A DNA stretch of 64,000 bases from Austropuccinia psidii (GCA_023105745.1 JALGQZ010000011.1:49710698-49774697), one strand, 5' to 3'. Positions 50,068 through 61,648 are shown, counted from the first letter of the stretch. Program-made: numbers and translations. Notes: generated from the sequence alone by a model not told the origin.

Positions 50068-50646
50068 TGTTTTTAAACATTTTTGGACCTTAAAAGTAAG
50101 TTTTTTCACTTATTTTCTTTATTTCTGACATTTTTTTTACATTTTTAGGCGTATTTTCTCTTGAATAATATATATTTTATATATTTTATTTATCAAATTG
50201 GTCTATGTACCATCTTTTACTCACATTTCAAGAATATCTGTCACGTGGTTAATACCCACAAGACCTTTATTTTTGGCGTGTTTTGCATATAAAAACACAT
50301 AAGCCATCAATAAGTCCTATATTTTTGATTAAATAAGGACACCTCTGACTGTAACACCAACAGTTGAGGTGTGGTAAGTGTATTTTTGACTCAATTACAC
50401 TTATACAGAGCCACTGATACAGATCACACTTGAAAACCACAAGTGAATCTGTGGGATACTGGTGCACAAACAGTGTAACAGGGTACCAAAGGCTGTAATT
50501 CTGACGTGGAATTGTTAATTCAACTACACTGTCATTATACAGGGCATATTGTAGTGATATGCAAGCCCAGAGGCCATTATTAGATGTGCAAGTAGCATTT
50601 TGAGAAGTCTTAACTGACATAAGCCCTCTTTTCCTACTTTGATTCG
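50068..50646 (+). other. Element A leader with untranslated intron
   Basis: The region after the LTR lacks coding sequence. A canonical short intron is visible at 50,096-50,148: donor GTAAGT, branch-like CTGAC at 50,125, pyrimidine-rich tract and TTTTTAG. The donor context TAAAAGTAAGT recurs in the leader of element E. The primer-binding site should directly follow the LTR, but I cannot name the primer. Confidence 0.55.
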
Positions 50647-51716
50647 GTGGAAGAAAAGTACATCCCACTTGAAACCCGGTCACAGGCCAATACACCAGTG
50701 ACACCCTCAGAAACAGAGGGCAGCAAGGGAAGAGGAAAGAGGCACAGTGAAGGCCTGATTACAGCCAAGAAGTGGACACCAATAGCCACCCAGAGAAGTA
50801 GAAAACCACAAAACTCTGCATCAATACAAGGTAAACCAACCTTAACAGCTTGTACAGGGAAGATTACTATAATTAACCCAGTTGTAACCTCTAAAGGTAA
50901 ATTGCCCAAATCAGCAGGCAACAAATTTGTACAAGGCACAGTCAAAGGTAAATACCCTAAGAAAATAAAGTTTTTGACTGCTTGCAAACACTGATATGTC
51001 ACCTGTATACCTCAGAGACCTTGGCTTCCAAAGGAACCAGCCTGAGGACAGAGAAGGCTTGTCTAGAACCAGAAGACCTGGAAGAGGACACCTTGGAGAC
51101 AGTGGTAGATGGCAAAACAATGGGGGAGATAATATCAACCCTACCATTCACACTCCAGTTCAACAGGAACCTCAAACCAGAGGACTGGAAGGATATGGAT
51201 CAATTTCTTCAGCTCCACCAGCTCCTCAAATATTTGTTTCAATGGAGCATGGACAACAAGAGGTTCAACCTGGCATCTCACTGGGCAGAACCTGGAGCAA
51301 GTTGCCAGAAGATTTGTCTCTAAGAGATAGACTTCAAGGACCTTATGGTAATCACCAAAGGTTGGAATCCTACTAGGAAGGTCAGACTCCTTGAGGCAAG
51401 GGCAACCAGGATAAGGGAGAATCAAGCCACTATCCAAGCTATAGAAGAACAACTGACCCAGACAGGGCCTACTCAGATTCCTTCAGGCTCACAAGGAGCA
51501 GGCCAAATCAGCTCTCCAGTGGCTTCACACCATTCAGACACCAACAAATCAATGACCAGGAGTCACCACTCTTCACAATTCCAGGAGGTTTCCAGGAGAA
51601 GAAAAGGATACAAGGGAAAAAACAAGACCTCTTTCAGCCAAAGGCAGAGAGAGTCAGACCCCATGATCCAGAAGTTGTTGTATTTGGGGAAAGAAGTGCA
51701 CAAGAACCAGAAGTAG
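50647..51716 (+). pseudogene. Element A ORF1 (Gag N-terminal protein), two exons
   Basis: Starts MEEKYIPLETRSQANTP; this ATG is the first in frame and fits the family as I remember it. Exon 1 ends at 50,947 after ...VQGTVK; a 68-base intron (50,948-51,015, GTAAAT...TACCTCAG) joins in phase 1 to a Glu codon. Exon 2 has an acidic part (EPEDLEEDTLETVVDG), the KPEDWKDMDQ motif shared with element E, then a probable coiled coil (RENQATIQAIEEQL) and a basic tail, ending at TAG 51,714. About 335 codons in all. One in-frame TAA at 51,321 breaks it, in a position that is probably Lys in the family. It overlaps Gag-Pol in another frame for about 700 bases. Role inferred: structural Gag or RNA binding. 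Confidence 0.7.
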
Positions 51717-54700
51717 CTGTAAGCCACTCTAGAATCAGTAGTCCTAGTAATAGAAGCATTACCCCCACTCAGATTGAACATAATATTGTTACACCTGAGA
51801 GTAACATAAACAGTGATGCAATGTGGTTAAAAATGCTCCAATATGCTGAGAAAACTCAAAAGCAGTTTGCAGAACTTGAGGAAAGCCATGAGAGGATGAA
51901 GAAACTAAAATCCTCCATGGATCAAATTGTTAAACCTCTTCAAGAAGGACATGCTCAATTGAGCAAAGCCTCTGAAGAAACCAACAAAATACTGAATCTA
52001 GTCTTTGAAAAACAAAACCAAAGCAAAAGGGACAGGGATTGTCTGGATCAAGACATAAAAAAATTGTTTAATGTCTACCATAACTTGAAGCCCCAACCAC
52101 AAGGCCCAGCTATGGATAATCCATATCAAACAGATGAAATCAAACCAGATTCCATGTTTATGAATAAGGCAAGATCTCTATCACACTACCAGGATGGAGA
52201 TGGCATGTTGTCTTCAGAGAAGGAAGGCTTGAAAGCGCTTCCTGAGGCCTTGAGCTGGCCCAAATTCTCTGGAGCAGGAGAATATGATCATATGGACCTC
52301 ATAGATTATATTGATGGACTCTTCATTGATGTACCAAGCATACCAGACTACTGGATTACTGCTAGATTAAAATAAAGCATTTAAAGGTCATACTAGTATA
52401 TGGTACACAGAAATGAAAGAAATTCATGGCAGAAGAAACTGGCCATGGTGGAAGAGTCAAATCATTCAAAAGTACAGTAATGGTACTTGGATATTGCAAA
52501 ATACCATGTCATTTGAAAATGACAAATACTCAGTGGACAAAGATTCATATGAGTGATGTCTTAGACAGTCCAAAAGACTTAAAGCCATTGACCCTTAGAT
52601 GAACATCCAAATGAGGAATCATAAACTTCTGACACAACTGCCAGGAGAACTAGAGCATGCAGTAAAATTCAGATGCAACCAAAATTGCACTCTAGATGAC
52701 ATTTCTAATACCTTACAAGACATAAGGAAGAGAACTAATATAGGGAAATTCACCCCATATAAGAGCAGTAGTTTCAAAGAGAAACAACCTTTCATGGTAG
52801 AGTTTAAAGACAAACCCAAAGAAAGGGTGGAAGAAGTGACAAAGAAGAGGAATTCTTGTCACAATTGTGGTTCAACAGACCACTATGCCAACAACTGTCC
52901 AAAAGCAAAAAAAAAGGTCTATGCCATTGAGAAAGTCCCAGAGGAGGAATCCCCAACAGAAGATTCTGAATCAGACTCCATGGGTGATGCCATCAGAGAA
53001 CAATCTAATGATGATCAAGACCCAAGAGAAGAATTTCTGGTGGAATACCAAGAGGAAACCCCACTAGAAATTCAGGACATACAGTTGGAAGCAGGCATGC
53101 CACAGGATACTGCCAACAAAAACTTGTGCAAACATACACAAGATGCACAAACATTCCTGGTTACACCAACCAAAGGGATGTCATATATACATGGAACATC
53201 CACAAAAGTGACTGTCTCTATTGACAATGCTCAGCATCCACTGATTGTTGACAGTGGAGCACACTGCTCCATAGTGGCCAGAGAATATCTGGACAACCAC
53301 TTCCCAAATTGGGAAGAACAGCTCTTGCCCACCAAGGCAAAGAGCTTTAAAAGTGCATCAGGGAAGATTAATTCCATTGGGACAATTGTCAAAGGGATAA
53401 TTATACCCCATAGGAAAGGGAATATCAGACTCAACCCAGAGTTTGTAGTGCTTGACAATGCCCATATCCAAGGGTTCTTACTGGGAACAGACTACCAGAG
53501 AATGTATGGCATAGATATTTACAACAGTAAAAAGAGGCACATTACCATTGGTACCAACAAGGAAAAGAAATTTTCACTTGATATATACCAGATATCTTCT
53601 CAAGATCCACTGGAAGAAATTCTGAAGGAATTCAGGGAGGGACAGTTTAGCACTGCCCTCACCAGTAAACAAAAACTAAGTTTACTAAAGATGCTGAGGA
53701 AGAACAGACCAGCATTTGCCATTGGTGAAGAACCATTAGGCAAGATCAAAGGCCATGATATAGAACTATATCTGGATGTGGAAATACCTTATCCACCCAT
53801 GCTCAGGGGACCTCCTTATCCAGCAATCCTGGAAACCAGGAAAGAAATTGAAAAACACATCAATGAACTCCTGGACATGGACGTCATCAGAAAGATTGGA
53901 CATAATGAGATAGTGGAAATCACCACTCCTGTCCTAATCACTTGGCATGATGGCAAGTCTAGACTGTGTGGAGACTTTAGAGCTCTAAATAACTACACAA
54001 AAGCAGATAGGTACCCTATACCTAGGATACCTCATGCCTTGGATAAACTGGCAAAAGCCAAATATATAACCAAGATGGATTGTATGAAAGGCTTCCACCA
54101 AAATGGAGTTAAATCAAACTCCATGAAATTACTCAGAACAATATGCCATATGGGCATATATGAGTATACCAGGATGCCATTTGGCATCAAAACTGCACCA
54201 GCCTACTTCCAAAGGATTATGGACATAATATTTCAAGAAGAAATATTGGAAGGCTGGATGGTGGTATATATTGATGATATCATTATATACTCAGAGACAT
54301 GGGAAGACCATGTACAATACATAGAAAGAGTGCTAAGTAAATGTACACCCATCAATCTGAAGATGTCACTGAAAAAGTATAATTTTGGCCAACAAGAGCT
54401 ACTAGCTCTAGAACATAAAGTCTCACGTCTTAGTCTGGCAATTGACCAGAATAAAGTAGCATCAGTACTGCAAAATCCAATACCAAAGAGCATCAAAGAG
54501 ATGCAATCTTTCCTTGGGTTTGCTAGCTACTATAGAAACCACATCAAGAATTTTGCCCACATAACTATTAGTTTATACAAGTTATGTTCAAAAGATGTAG
54601 TTTTTGAAATTACCAAGGAAAGAAGGGATTCGTATGAGAGGATCAAACATGAGCTCACAAATGCACCTGTGCTCATCTTACCTGACTTTGAGCTACCATT

Positions 54701-56852
54701 CAAGTTATATATAGATGCAGCATGTAGCCAAGGCTTAGGAGCAGCCCTTCACCAAAGGCAAATTGTGAATGGTGAACCAAGAGAGGGAGTAATATGTTAC
54801 ATCTCTAGGAAACTGAAAGATGCAGAAGCCAGGTATGAGGCCACCCAGACTGAATGTCTATGCTTAGTCTGGGCTCTGGAGAAACTCCATTATTATCTGG
54901 AGGGTGCAGTCTTTGAATTCTACACAGACTGCACAGCCTTGAAGTATTTACTGCACATGAAGACTACAAATAGACACATTCTGAGATGGCAAATATCCAT
55001 TCAGGAGTATAGAGGGAACATGACCATCATATACAAAGAAGGTAAAATCCATACCAATGCAGATGGCCTCAGCAGGTGGCCACTGGATAATGTCAAGAGC
55101 AATCCAGCTTATGACCCTGAAGTTACAGCCAAGATCCCCATCCATTTCATGGAAATAGATAGGAGGAGGAACTTCAGATTCTCTGATTGGGCACCAGGAA
55201 GTGGTACCCTTGACATTGGGAACACTGATTCAGAGGGGACAGAAACTCCCATACCAGGAATAAGTTCCTCATAACTGCACAATGAATTTTCCAGTACAGT
55301 ACTGAAGTCTTATGCCAAACACAAACAGCGTGGCACATTACTACAACTCCTTCAACAAAAGTACAGGAGTCCAGAACTGGAATCCCAGCTGGAAGAACCC
55401 TGGTTTAGGGCCTAAAAGGATAACAATTTCTTCCTTGTGGATGGTCTGCTTTACCACAGACAGAATCACACAAGTGCACTCACAGTGGTAGACAAAGACC
55501 ACATCTCTCTGATCCTACAGGAATTTCATGACTGCCCCTATATGGGACACATGAGTGAAGACAGGACCAGAGAGAGGGTAGCAAGCACAGCTTGGTGGCC
55601 CAAGTGGGAACAAGAGTTGAGTGAATATATCAACACTTGTGAAAGATTCCAAAAAGCAAATAGAAAACAAGGGAAGAAGTATGGGTTACTCCAACATATA
55701 GAGGAACCCAAACACCCATGGGAAACCATCAATATGGACTGGGTCACAGGACTTGTCCCAGGGGGCAAAGAAAACTAAAATGCCTTCTTAATCATAGCTG
55801 ATAGGTTCAGCAAGAGTATGAGGTGTCTACCATGCCATAAAGAGGACACAGCCATGGATACTGCTCTGTTATTCTGGAATAACATCATATCCACCTGGGG
55901 AGTCCATAAGATAATCATTAGTGATAGGGACCCAAAATTCACATCTGAATTTTGGACCAACTTATATGACATGCTTGGAACCAAGCTTGCATTCTCCACA
56001 GCTTACCATCCACAAACAGATGGCCTAGCTGAAAGGATGATCCAGACAATGGAAGACATCCTTAGAAGGTTCTGTGCCTATGGCATGGAATACAAGGACC
56101 ATGAGGTATACACCCATGACTAGGTTACCATTCTACCAGCTGTCCAACTGGCTTATAATACAAGTCAGCACTCTACCACAGGAAAAACACCTGCAGTGGT
56201 AGAGAAAGGATGGAATCCCTGGTTGCCTGTGGATCACTTGAAGAAAAATCTTCTGACCATCCACCCCACAGCCAAAGAATTCCATGATATGTGGAAGAGG
56301 GCTTGTGACACAGCTGCCAAATGAATAGCTGAGGCAAAAGAATATAATAAGCAGAGGTGGGACAAGATACACATGGAACCTGACTTCAAGGAAGGGGACC
56401 AGGTGCTAGTGTCCACACTGAACTTTAATAATCTTAAAGGACCTAAGAAAATGAGGGATTCATTTGTAGGGCCATTCACTATCATTAAATTGATAGGAAA
56501 TAATGCAGTGGAAGTCAAACTTACAGAGGAATTTTCTGGAAAGCATCCAGTCTTTCCAGTAAGTTTGGTCAAACCATACTTCCAAACAGAGGAGGACAAA
56601 TTCCCCTCCAGGAAGAAGAACCCCACATCACCTGATATAGTGGAAGTGGGGGACTCCCCTGGACCTCTGAGTAAAATCATCAGGGCCAGGAAGATCAGAC
56701 TTAATGGGAAGGATCAAAGACAATACTTAGTCAGATTCAAGAACCAAACAGCAGATAAAGACAAATGGTTGGCAGAAGATGCCATACCAGATGGGAACCT
56801 TCATTTAAGAAGATCCAGAGCCTCCAGAAGGACTGAACATTCTCATAAATGA
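51018..56852 (+). pseudogene. Element A Gag-Pol polyprotein (capsid, PR, RT, RNase H, integrase, chromodomain-like tail)
   Basis: The Pol frame runs from the ORF1 overlap to 52,375 (coiled coil; capsid start WPKFSGAGEYDHMDLIDYID). A one-base insertion near 52,370 shifts it; from there to 56,852 all is one frame. Knuckle CHNCGSTDHYANNC is at 52,857-52,898, protease IVDSGAHCS with Asp at 53,250, RT with YIDD at 54,267-54,278, RNase H YIDAACSQ with Asp at 54,714 and NADGLSRW near 55,055. In integrase the last zinc ligand reads Phe (INTCERFQKAN); Asp 55,737, Asp 55,923 (SDRDPKF) and Glu 56,031 (LAERMIQT) remain. The tail QYLVRFKNQ...DKWLAEDAIP is chromodomain-like. Stops at 52,554, 52,596, 55,272, 55,413, 55,776, 56,121 and 56,322 inactivate it, plus two at 51,374 and about 51,392 that precede the candidate frameshift site. 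Confidence 0.93.
51617..51655 (+). promoter_or_regulatory. Candidate -1 ribosomal frameshift site (slippery heptamer plus stem-loop)
   Basis: A_AAA_AAC at 51,617-51,623 is in the zero frame of ORF1 (codons GGA AAA AAC). A -1 slip enters exactly the Gag-Pol frame, which stays open past the ORF1 stop at 51,714. A stem-loop at 51,626-51,655 follows: GAC pairs with GTC, CTCTTT with AGAGAG (one G-U) and an inner GCC with GGC around AAA, with small bulges. The main stem starts 5 bases after the heptamer, the usual spacing. Confidence 0.55.
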
Positions 56853-56864
56853 TGAGCCTTTTTT

Positions 56865-56876
56865 AGAGGGAGGGTA
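56865..56876 (+). other. Element A polypurine tract
   Basis: AGAGGGAGGGTA lies directly before the TGTCAG of the 3' LTR and serves as plus-strand primer in this class of elements. Confidence 0.75.
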
Positions 56877-58315
56877 TGTCAGCCTGTGACTCAAAACCAG
56901 AGCACAAGCATGACAGCCAAAACACCATGAACCAATGGTAAAGCCAAGATACCACCAAAACATGGAAATGAGCTAAATTAGCTCAAAATGTATCAAAAGA
57001 AAGAGGAAACTCACCCCTTTCCAAATATACAAGTCCCATAATCATAGGACAAAGAATAACAAAGTTATTCATGCTCAAAGTTATTGCTGAGCATAAACCT
57101 TAATTTTCACCTCTCATCTGAAATACAGAGTAAGAGGCTTAAACCCATCAAATAGATATGCAAAATGAAGCTCTAAGTCAGGGCTATTCAATGATACCAG
57201 ACAAACTGACTTAGAACCAGTATTACTGAAGTTATGGTCAAATTCAGGCCAAATAAGGGTGAACAAAACATTCACCTCACATCTAACTTCCACAATTTTA
57301 GTGTGAGATACCTAAAGTGGGGTCTTATTGGAAAGAGCGCAATCAGGGCTATCTGATGGTGTCATTCATTTCCTCATATCTCAACTATAGCAGAGGTTAT
57401 GGGGCAAACAAGCCCAATACAGCTTTTTGCCTAAACCACACATGTGTACAAAAGTCTTGTACATGGCATACCTTTGCCATATTTAATGATAACATATCAA
57501 ATAAGGTATCATTGTGTAGAACACATACAGGAATACACACTGATTTAGTTTTGAGGTTGATATCTCAAGAACTGACAAAGTTACAGCTGTTTTAAGGTCA
57601 AAATCCCACATTCTGACCATTACAGCCTTATCATGGGATAATATCCCATAACCATGATTATGAGGTTTCAAACTGATGAAGAAGCATGTTTATACTTCAA
57701 TACCTCATAAGTCAGTAAATACTGGGGTCCCATACAGTTTCTGTACAGCATTCTACGTGTCATACATGTCAGAAGAGGGATATGTGGTCCCCAGGTGAAA
57801 TGTTTCACCCTGTATTGGCAAAAACTGCCCACATGTGGTTTCAAAACCACATATGAGCCCAATACAGGCTATACAGGTCCTTGCAAACCACAAGCCTGTC
57901 TCATAGAGTGAAAAAATCTTCACTTCCTCTATGTGGAAAGTTCTAACAGCCTTTCCACCCCATTTCAGGATAAAAAGAAGGCTTTTCACAGCCAGAATAG
58001 CTTTCCTCATCCTGCTCTTGAATACCCTACATAGTAAACTGTCAAAAACAGTTTTACTCTTGGGTAATAAACAGGTATAATTCTAATTTTAATTATTGTG
58101 GTCTTTAATATTGTAACCCAACAGGTAAAGCTGCACCCAGGGCTTTCAAAAGCGCTCACCACCACTATATTCAATATAATGAAGCCTTTTTATTCTTAAA
58201 TGAAACCATCTTTAAAACTCTTATAGCTTTTTTAAAATCCTTCTTACCGTGTCACAGTCATAGTTAAAAGTTGTAAATACATTTATAATACTTTTATCAT
58301 AGACTCAGCCTGACA
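56877..58315 (+). repeat. Element A 3' LTR
   Basis: Begins TGTCAGCCTGTGACTC and ends CAGCCTGACA, followed by the CCTCT duplication. It is nearly the same length as the 5' LTR, with scattered substitutions. Confidence 0.93.
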
Positions 58316-59397
58316 CCTCTTCTGAAAATTCTTCTTCTTTTGACTTGAGCTTGAAGAATTTGACTTCAAGGCTTCAGGATTCTTTTCTTGATGATGACTC
58401 TTCTCTTTCTGCCTCGCATGGTACCTGGCATCAAGCTCCAGGGCAATATTCATTAAGCCTTGAAGAGAGTCAATTCTTGAAGGATGGGAGGCAAACAGAT
58501 CCAAAATCCTGGATGGCAATCCCTTTCACCCCAATCTTCAACTCTTGAAACCAAACTTCTATAATTGGCAATTTATAAAGAAACATGTCCACCTTCTTTC
58601 ATTCTAAAGGCATCCAAATCGGCTTCAGCTTTTCTAACTTCATTTGGGTCCCCAAATTAGGTAAAGAGTTGAGATTCAAATAATTTCCAAGAATTGGGAA
58701 GATAGCTTGGGTCTTGATTGGTGAGATTGGAAAGATAAGGTTCAATCAATTTTTAAGACCTGCCAATGAGAAATGAAGTGGCATAAAACATCTTCTTTCT
58801 GTCTTGAGAGAAGTTTGCCAGATCATTATGAAAGATTAATTGACAAGACTGAATAAATCTTCTAGCTTTGAAGGGCTGAGTCCCATAAAAGCATTCTGGT
58901 GCCTTCATAGATTGAGTCTTGAAGGCTGGTGGTCTTGATGATTCAGAAGATGAAGCTGCTTTAAGATTGGCCATAATTTGAGTCATCTGCTGCATAATGG
59001 CCAAAAAGCAGGGTTCAGACTGGGCTATAGTTGGTCCTCCAATACCTTGGGATGCCCCCACAGGAGAAGGGACACCTTAAGTACCATCAGACTCTTCTTC
59101 TTCCATAGAGCTCTCCTCCTCCTATTTACCATCTTCACAAGGATCTTTGAAAGTGGTCCTTGAAAGTCCTGGAAATATGCAAAATACTCCTGAAAAAGAA
59201 CTTGACCTTCTTGGCCCTCTTCCTTCCTTCCTGGATGGTGCTGCTCCTTCCAAATGGGGTCCTCTGTCTAATTGGGCCCTCAGTTGAGGATCTGCTGGGG
59301 TGCCATCAAGAGAAACTCTTTGAGTTGGAGTGAGAACAGCTTGAGCTCTGGCCTTGGATCTTTTTTGTCCTTCATGAGGTGAGTTTTGGATAGGCAT
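58316..59397 (-). pseudogene. Element B gag, interrupted by element A
   Basis: Read on the minus strand it starts at 59,397 with MPIQNSPHEGQKRSKARAQA, a start chosen because it begins the family-like basic/Pro-rich N-terminus; the frame is open further upstream but that part is leader-like. A frameshift near 59,120 is followed by MMQQ-type helices (CFLAIMQQMTQIMANLKA) and a retrotransposon capsid domain (FIQSCQLIFHNDLANFSQDR ... FLIGRS, then a stop, and FGDPNEVRKAEADLDAF). A Ser/Lys-rich linker (SNSSSSSQKKKNFQK) reaches 58,316, where element A was inserted; the knuckle continues at 48,625. Frameshifts and stops are present. Confidence 0.8.
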
Positions 59398-60110
59398 GAT
59401 TACAGGATAAGAATTAAAAGAAATGGATAAAAAATCAAAACTTGAGATGAGAAACTTGAGGAAAATCAAAAGAAGCTGGAAGTCAAAATCAAAATCAAAT
59501 CTTGAGGAAATCAATAAATCAGATTAAAATCTTCAGGTACGTCAATCAATCAAATGTCAAATGAGGTCCTGAAGTTAATATCAATAAGTCAATTAAATCA
59601 AATAAAAATCTTGCAGAAATCCATCAATCCATAAAAACGTGAGACAAAATCAACTTATGTTGAAATTCTTGATGTTAAAAATCAGAAGAATAAATAATCT
59701 TCAGATCAATCAAATCATCTTGAAGTCAATTTCAATTTGATTTTAAATCAGTCAATCAAATCAAAATAAAGTGAATTCTTGAAGAATGAATCAAATTGAA
59801 TCCTGATATGAAGAACGTGTCTGAATAATCTTGATGAACAATTTGAAAATCAATTAAAGTTAAAGATAAGATTTGGATTAAGATTTGAAAAGAATTGATG
59901 ATTAAAAGTAAGATTCAAAATAGAAAAACAAAAATAAAATGGGTCAGCTTTCAATTTTCAAGAATGAAGAATGAATGAGACAAAATTGAAGTGACAATGA
60001 AGCATAAAATTCATAAAAATGAAAGAGTCATAATTTCAATGAAATTAATGAACAAAATTATAAAGAAAGAATGAAAAGAATGAAAAGAAATTATGATTTA
60101 ATTAATATAA
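59398..60110 (-). other. Element B 5' leader
   Basis: A-rich on the plus strand, with irregular TCAAATC-like repeats and no coding. It lies between the LTR and the gag start. I could not identify a tRNA-type primer-binding site next to the LTR; the bases there (TTATATTAATTAAATC, minus sense) are not TGG-led. Confidence 0.5.
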
Positions 60111-61643
60111 TGTCATAGGGGCTCTAGTGGAGAAAAAGAGTGGCCTGGCACTCAGAAATCAAGAACTCACTTTGGGGAATCTAAAAGATAAAGAAATAAC
60201 AGGGATTATATTTCTTTAAAGAAGAATAAGAATAAGGACAAATATTCCAAAGAGAAAAGAAGAAGGAAGCTAATGGCCAAAGATAATGAAAGAAAGGAAA
60301 AAGCCAAAGAGCCAACCAAATGAATATGCAATTCACTGTTCCAACCTGCCAGAAAGAACAATGGAATTAGTGAAGGATACGACCACCAATATCCACTGAC
60401 AGGTGAAGAAGACAAGGTTCAAATGACCGACTTGAGATTATCAGTATTTACTTTAATAAAAGAAAAGAAAATAAGGATAAAAATAAATTAAATATATTAA
60501 TTAACTGGGGAAAAAGTCCCCAGGGAAGAAAAGGTGGCCAGTATATGTGAAAAGTCAAAGACTGATCCTGGAGGGTTGATCACCCAGCTGTATTGACTTT
60601 TTTGGGTTGATACAGATCTGGAAGTCTTGATAATTGAGCTGTGTGACTGAATTCCCACAGTGGATTATGAATTGACCCAAAAGGGCCAAGGCCATACAGC
60701 ATGCTTGAATACAGCCTTTATGGATCAATTGAGTTGTCCAAAGAATACTGAAGTCCTTGATGCCTTGACAACTGACTGAATGATTGATAACCTCCTGAAA
60801 TTACCCTTGGAAGAATCCTGAAAAGAAAATACAACCCAACTCCTGCAGGGCCAGGTGGTTGAGGTCCTTAAATAGTCTTCTGGTAGCCACCAGGAATTGA
60901 AAGACTTCATTTGAAATGGGTGATGAATGTGGGGACTTGAATTGAAAAGACATAATATGGTCCTGAAAACATCACCATTGGATTGCTGCGCAAAATTGGT
61001 GCATAATGGTATATTATACTATATATGCACCAGGCCTGGATCCTTTGGTGAAGGAGAGGTCTTCCCCTGAATTGAGGGGAAACTTTTCTGGACCTGAGCT
61101 GGTGGCCTCAGGCAACCGCCAGAGGCCAGGGGTTGAAATTGGCCAAAATGTGGTTCCTGGGGTCCTTTTGGCTATTTTTGGGATTGTTGAGATTGGGGCC
61201 AAAACTGGCTCAGGTGGACCCACCTGGTGTTGGGGGCTGGTGGGTGGCCCCCTTGGCCCCTTTGGGCATCATTGGATTTAGGCCAAAAGGGGCCTAAGGG
61301 TCCCACAAACTGTAGGCCATAGAGGCTTCAGGGGGCCTAAATGGCCCAAAAAGGCCATTAAGTCCTTAGACCCCATAATCAAAGGGGTTGGGCCAAAGGC
61401 CCTAGTGATGGCTGGAGGGGCCAGAAGCCCCTGGAAGACCACATGGACCCCCCAGGCCCAAAAAAAAGGTATTGGCCTGGGGATTGGTGAGGTGGAGCAT
61501 TGGCCAAAAGGGCCAATGGTTGCAGGAATTGGCCTCAGGCCATAAGTGGCCAGTGAAAAGTGATATGGCCCAAAGGCCATAAAATGGGGTCAGGCTATAT
61601 TTTCCATAAAACCCACTGGGGGTGATTACACGTGGTTGTGACA
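60111..61643 (-). repeat. Element B 5' LTR
   Basis: Plus-strand start TGTCATAGGGGCTCTAG and end GGTTGTGACA, so on the minus strand TGTCACA...ATGACA. It has the same GC-rich GGCC-dense centre (61,060-61,590) as the other copy. It is followed by AGCAT, the B target duplication. Confidence 0.88.
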
Positions 61644-61648
61644 AGCAT

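Larger units (their letters stand above)
48631..58315 (+). mobile_element. Element A: youngest Ty3/Gypsy chromovirus, inserted in element B gag
   Basis: LTRs 48,631-50,067 and 56,877-58,315 (1,437 and 1,439 bases; about 6 per cent different in the first 190) flank a leader, ORF1, and Gag-Pol on the plus strand. Perfect CCTCT duplications are at 48,626-48,630 and 58,316-58,320, and the 3' LTR ends in TGACA, the inverse of the TGTCA start. The body is the best preserved here, but it carries one frameshift and several stops, so it is not autonomous. It strongly resembles, from memory, retrotransposon polyproteins annotated in Austropuccinia psidii. Confidence 0.95.
42463..61643 (-). mobile_element. 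Element B: Ty3/Gypsy chromovirus with canonical chromodomain
   Basis: LTRs of about 1.55 kb (42,463-44,016 and 60,111-61,643) flank gag-pol on the minus strand; element A is inserted in its gag. Duplications are AGCAG (42,458-42,462) and AGCAT (61,644-61,648). The LTRs differ by roughly one base in seven in the first 140 bases, clearly more than those of A, in line with A having inserted into B. The order gag, knuckle, PR, RT, RNase H, integrase, chromodomain is that of chromoviruses (Tf2/Maggy type). Confidence 0.92.

Noticed and set aside
54233..54496. Minus-strand open frames under the A reverse transcriptase and integrase
   Set aside because: Antisense shadows of Gag-Pol; no motif and no promoter evidence.
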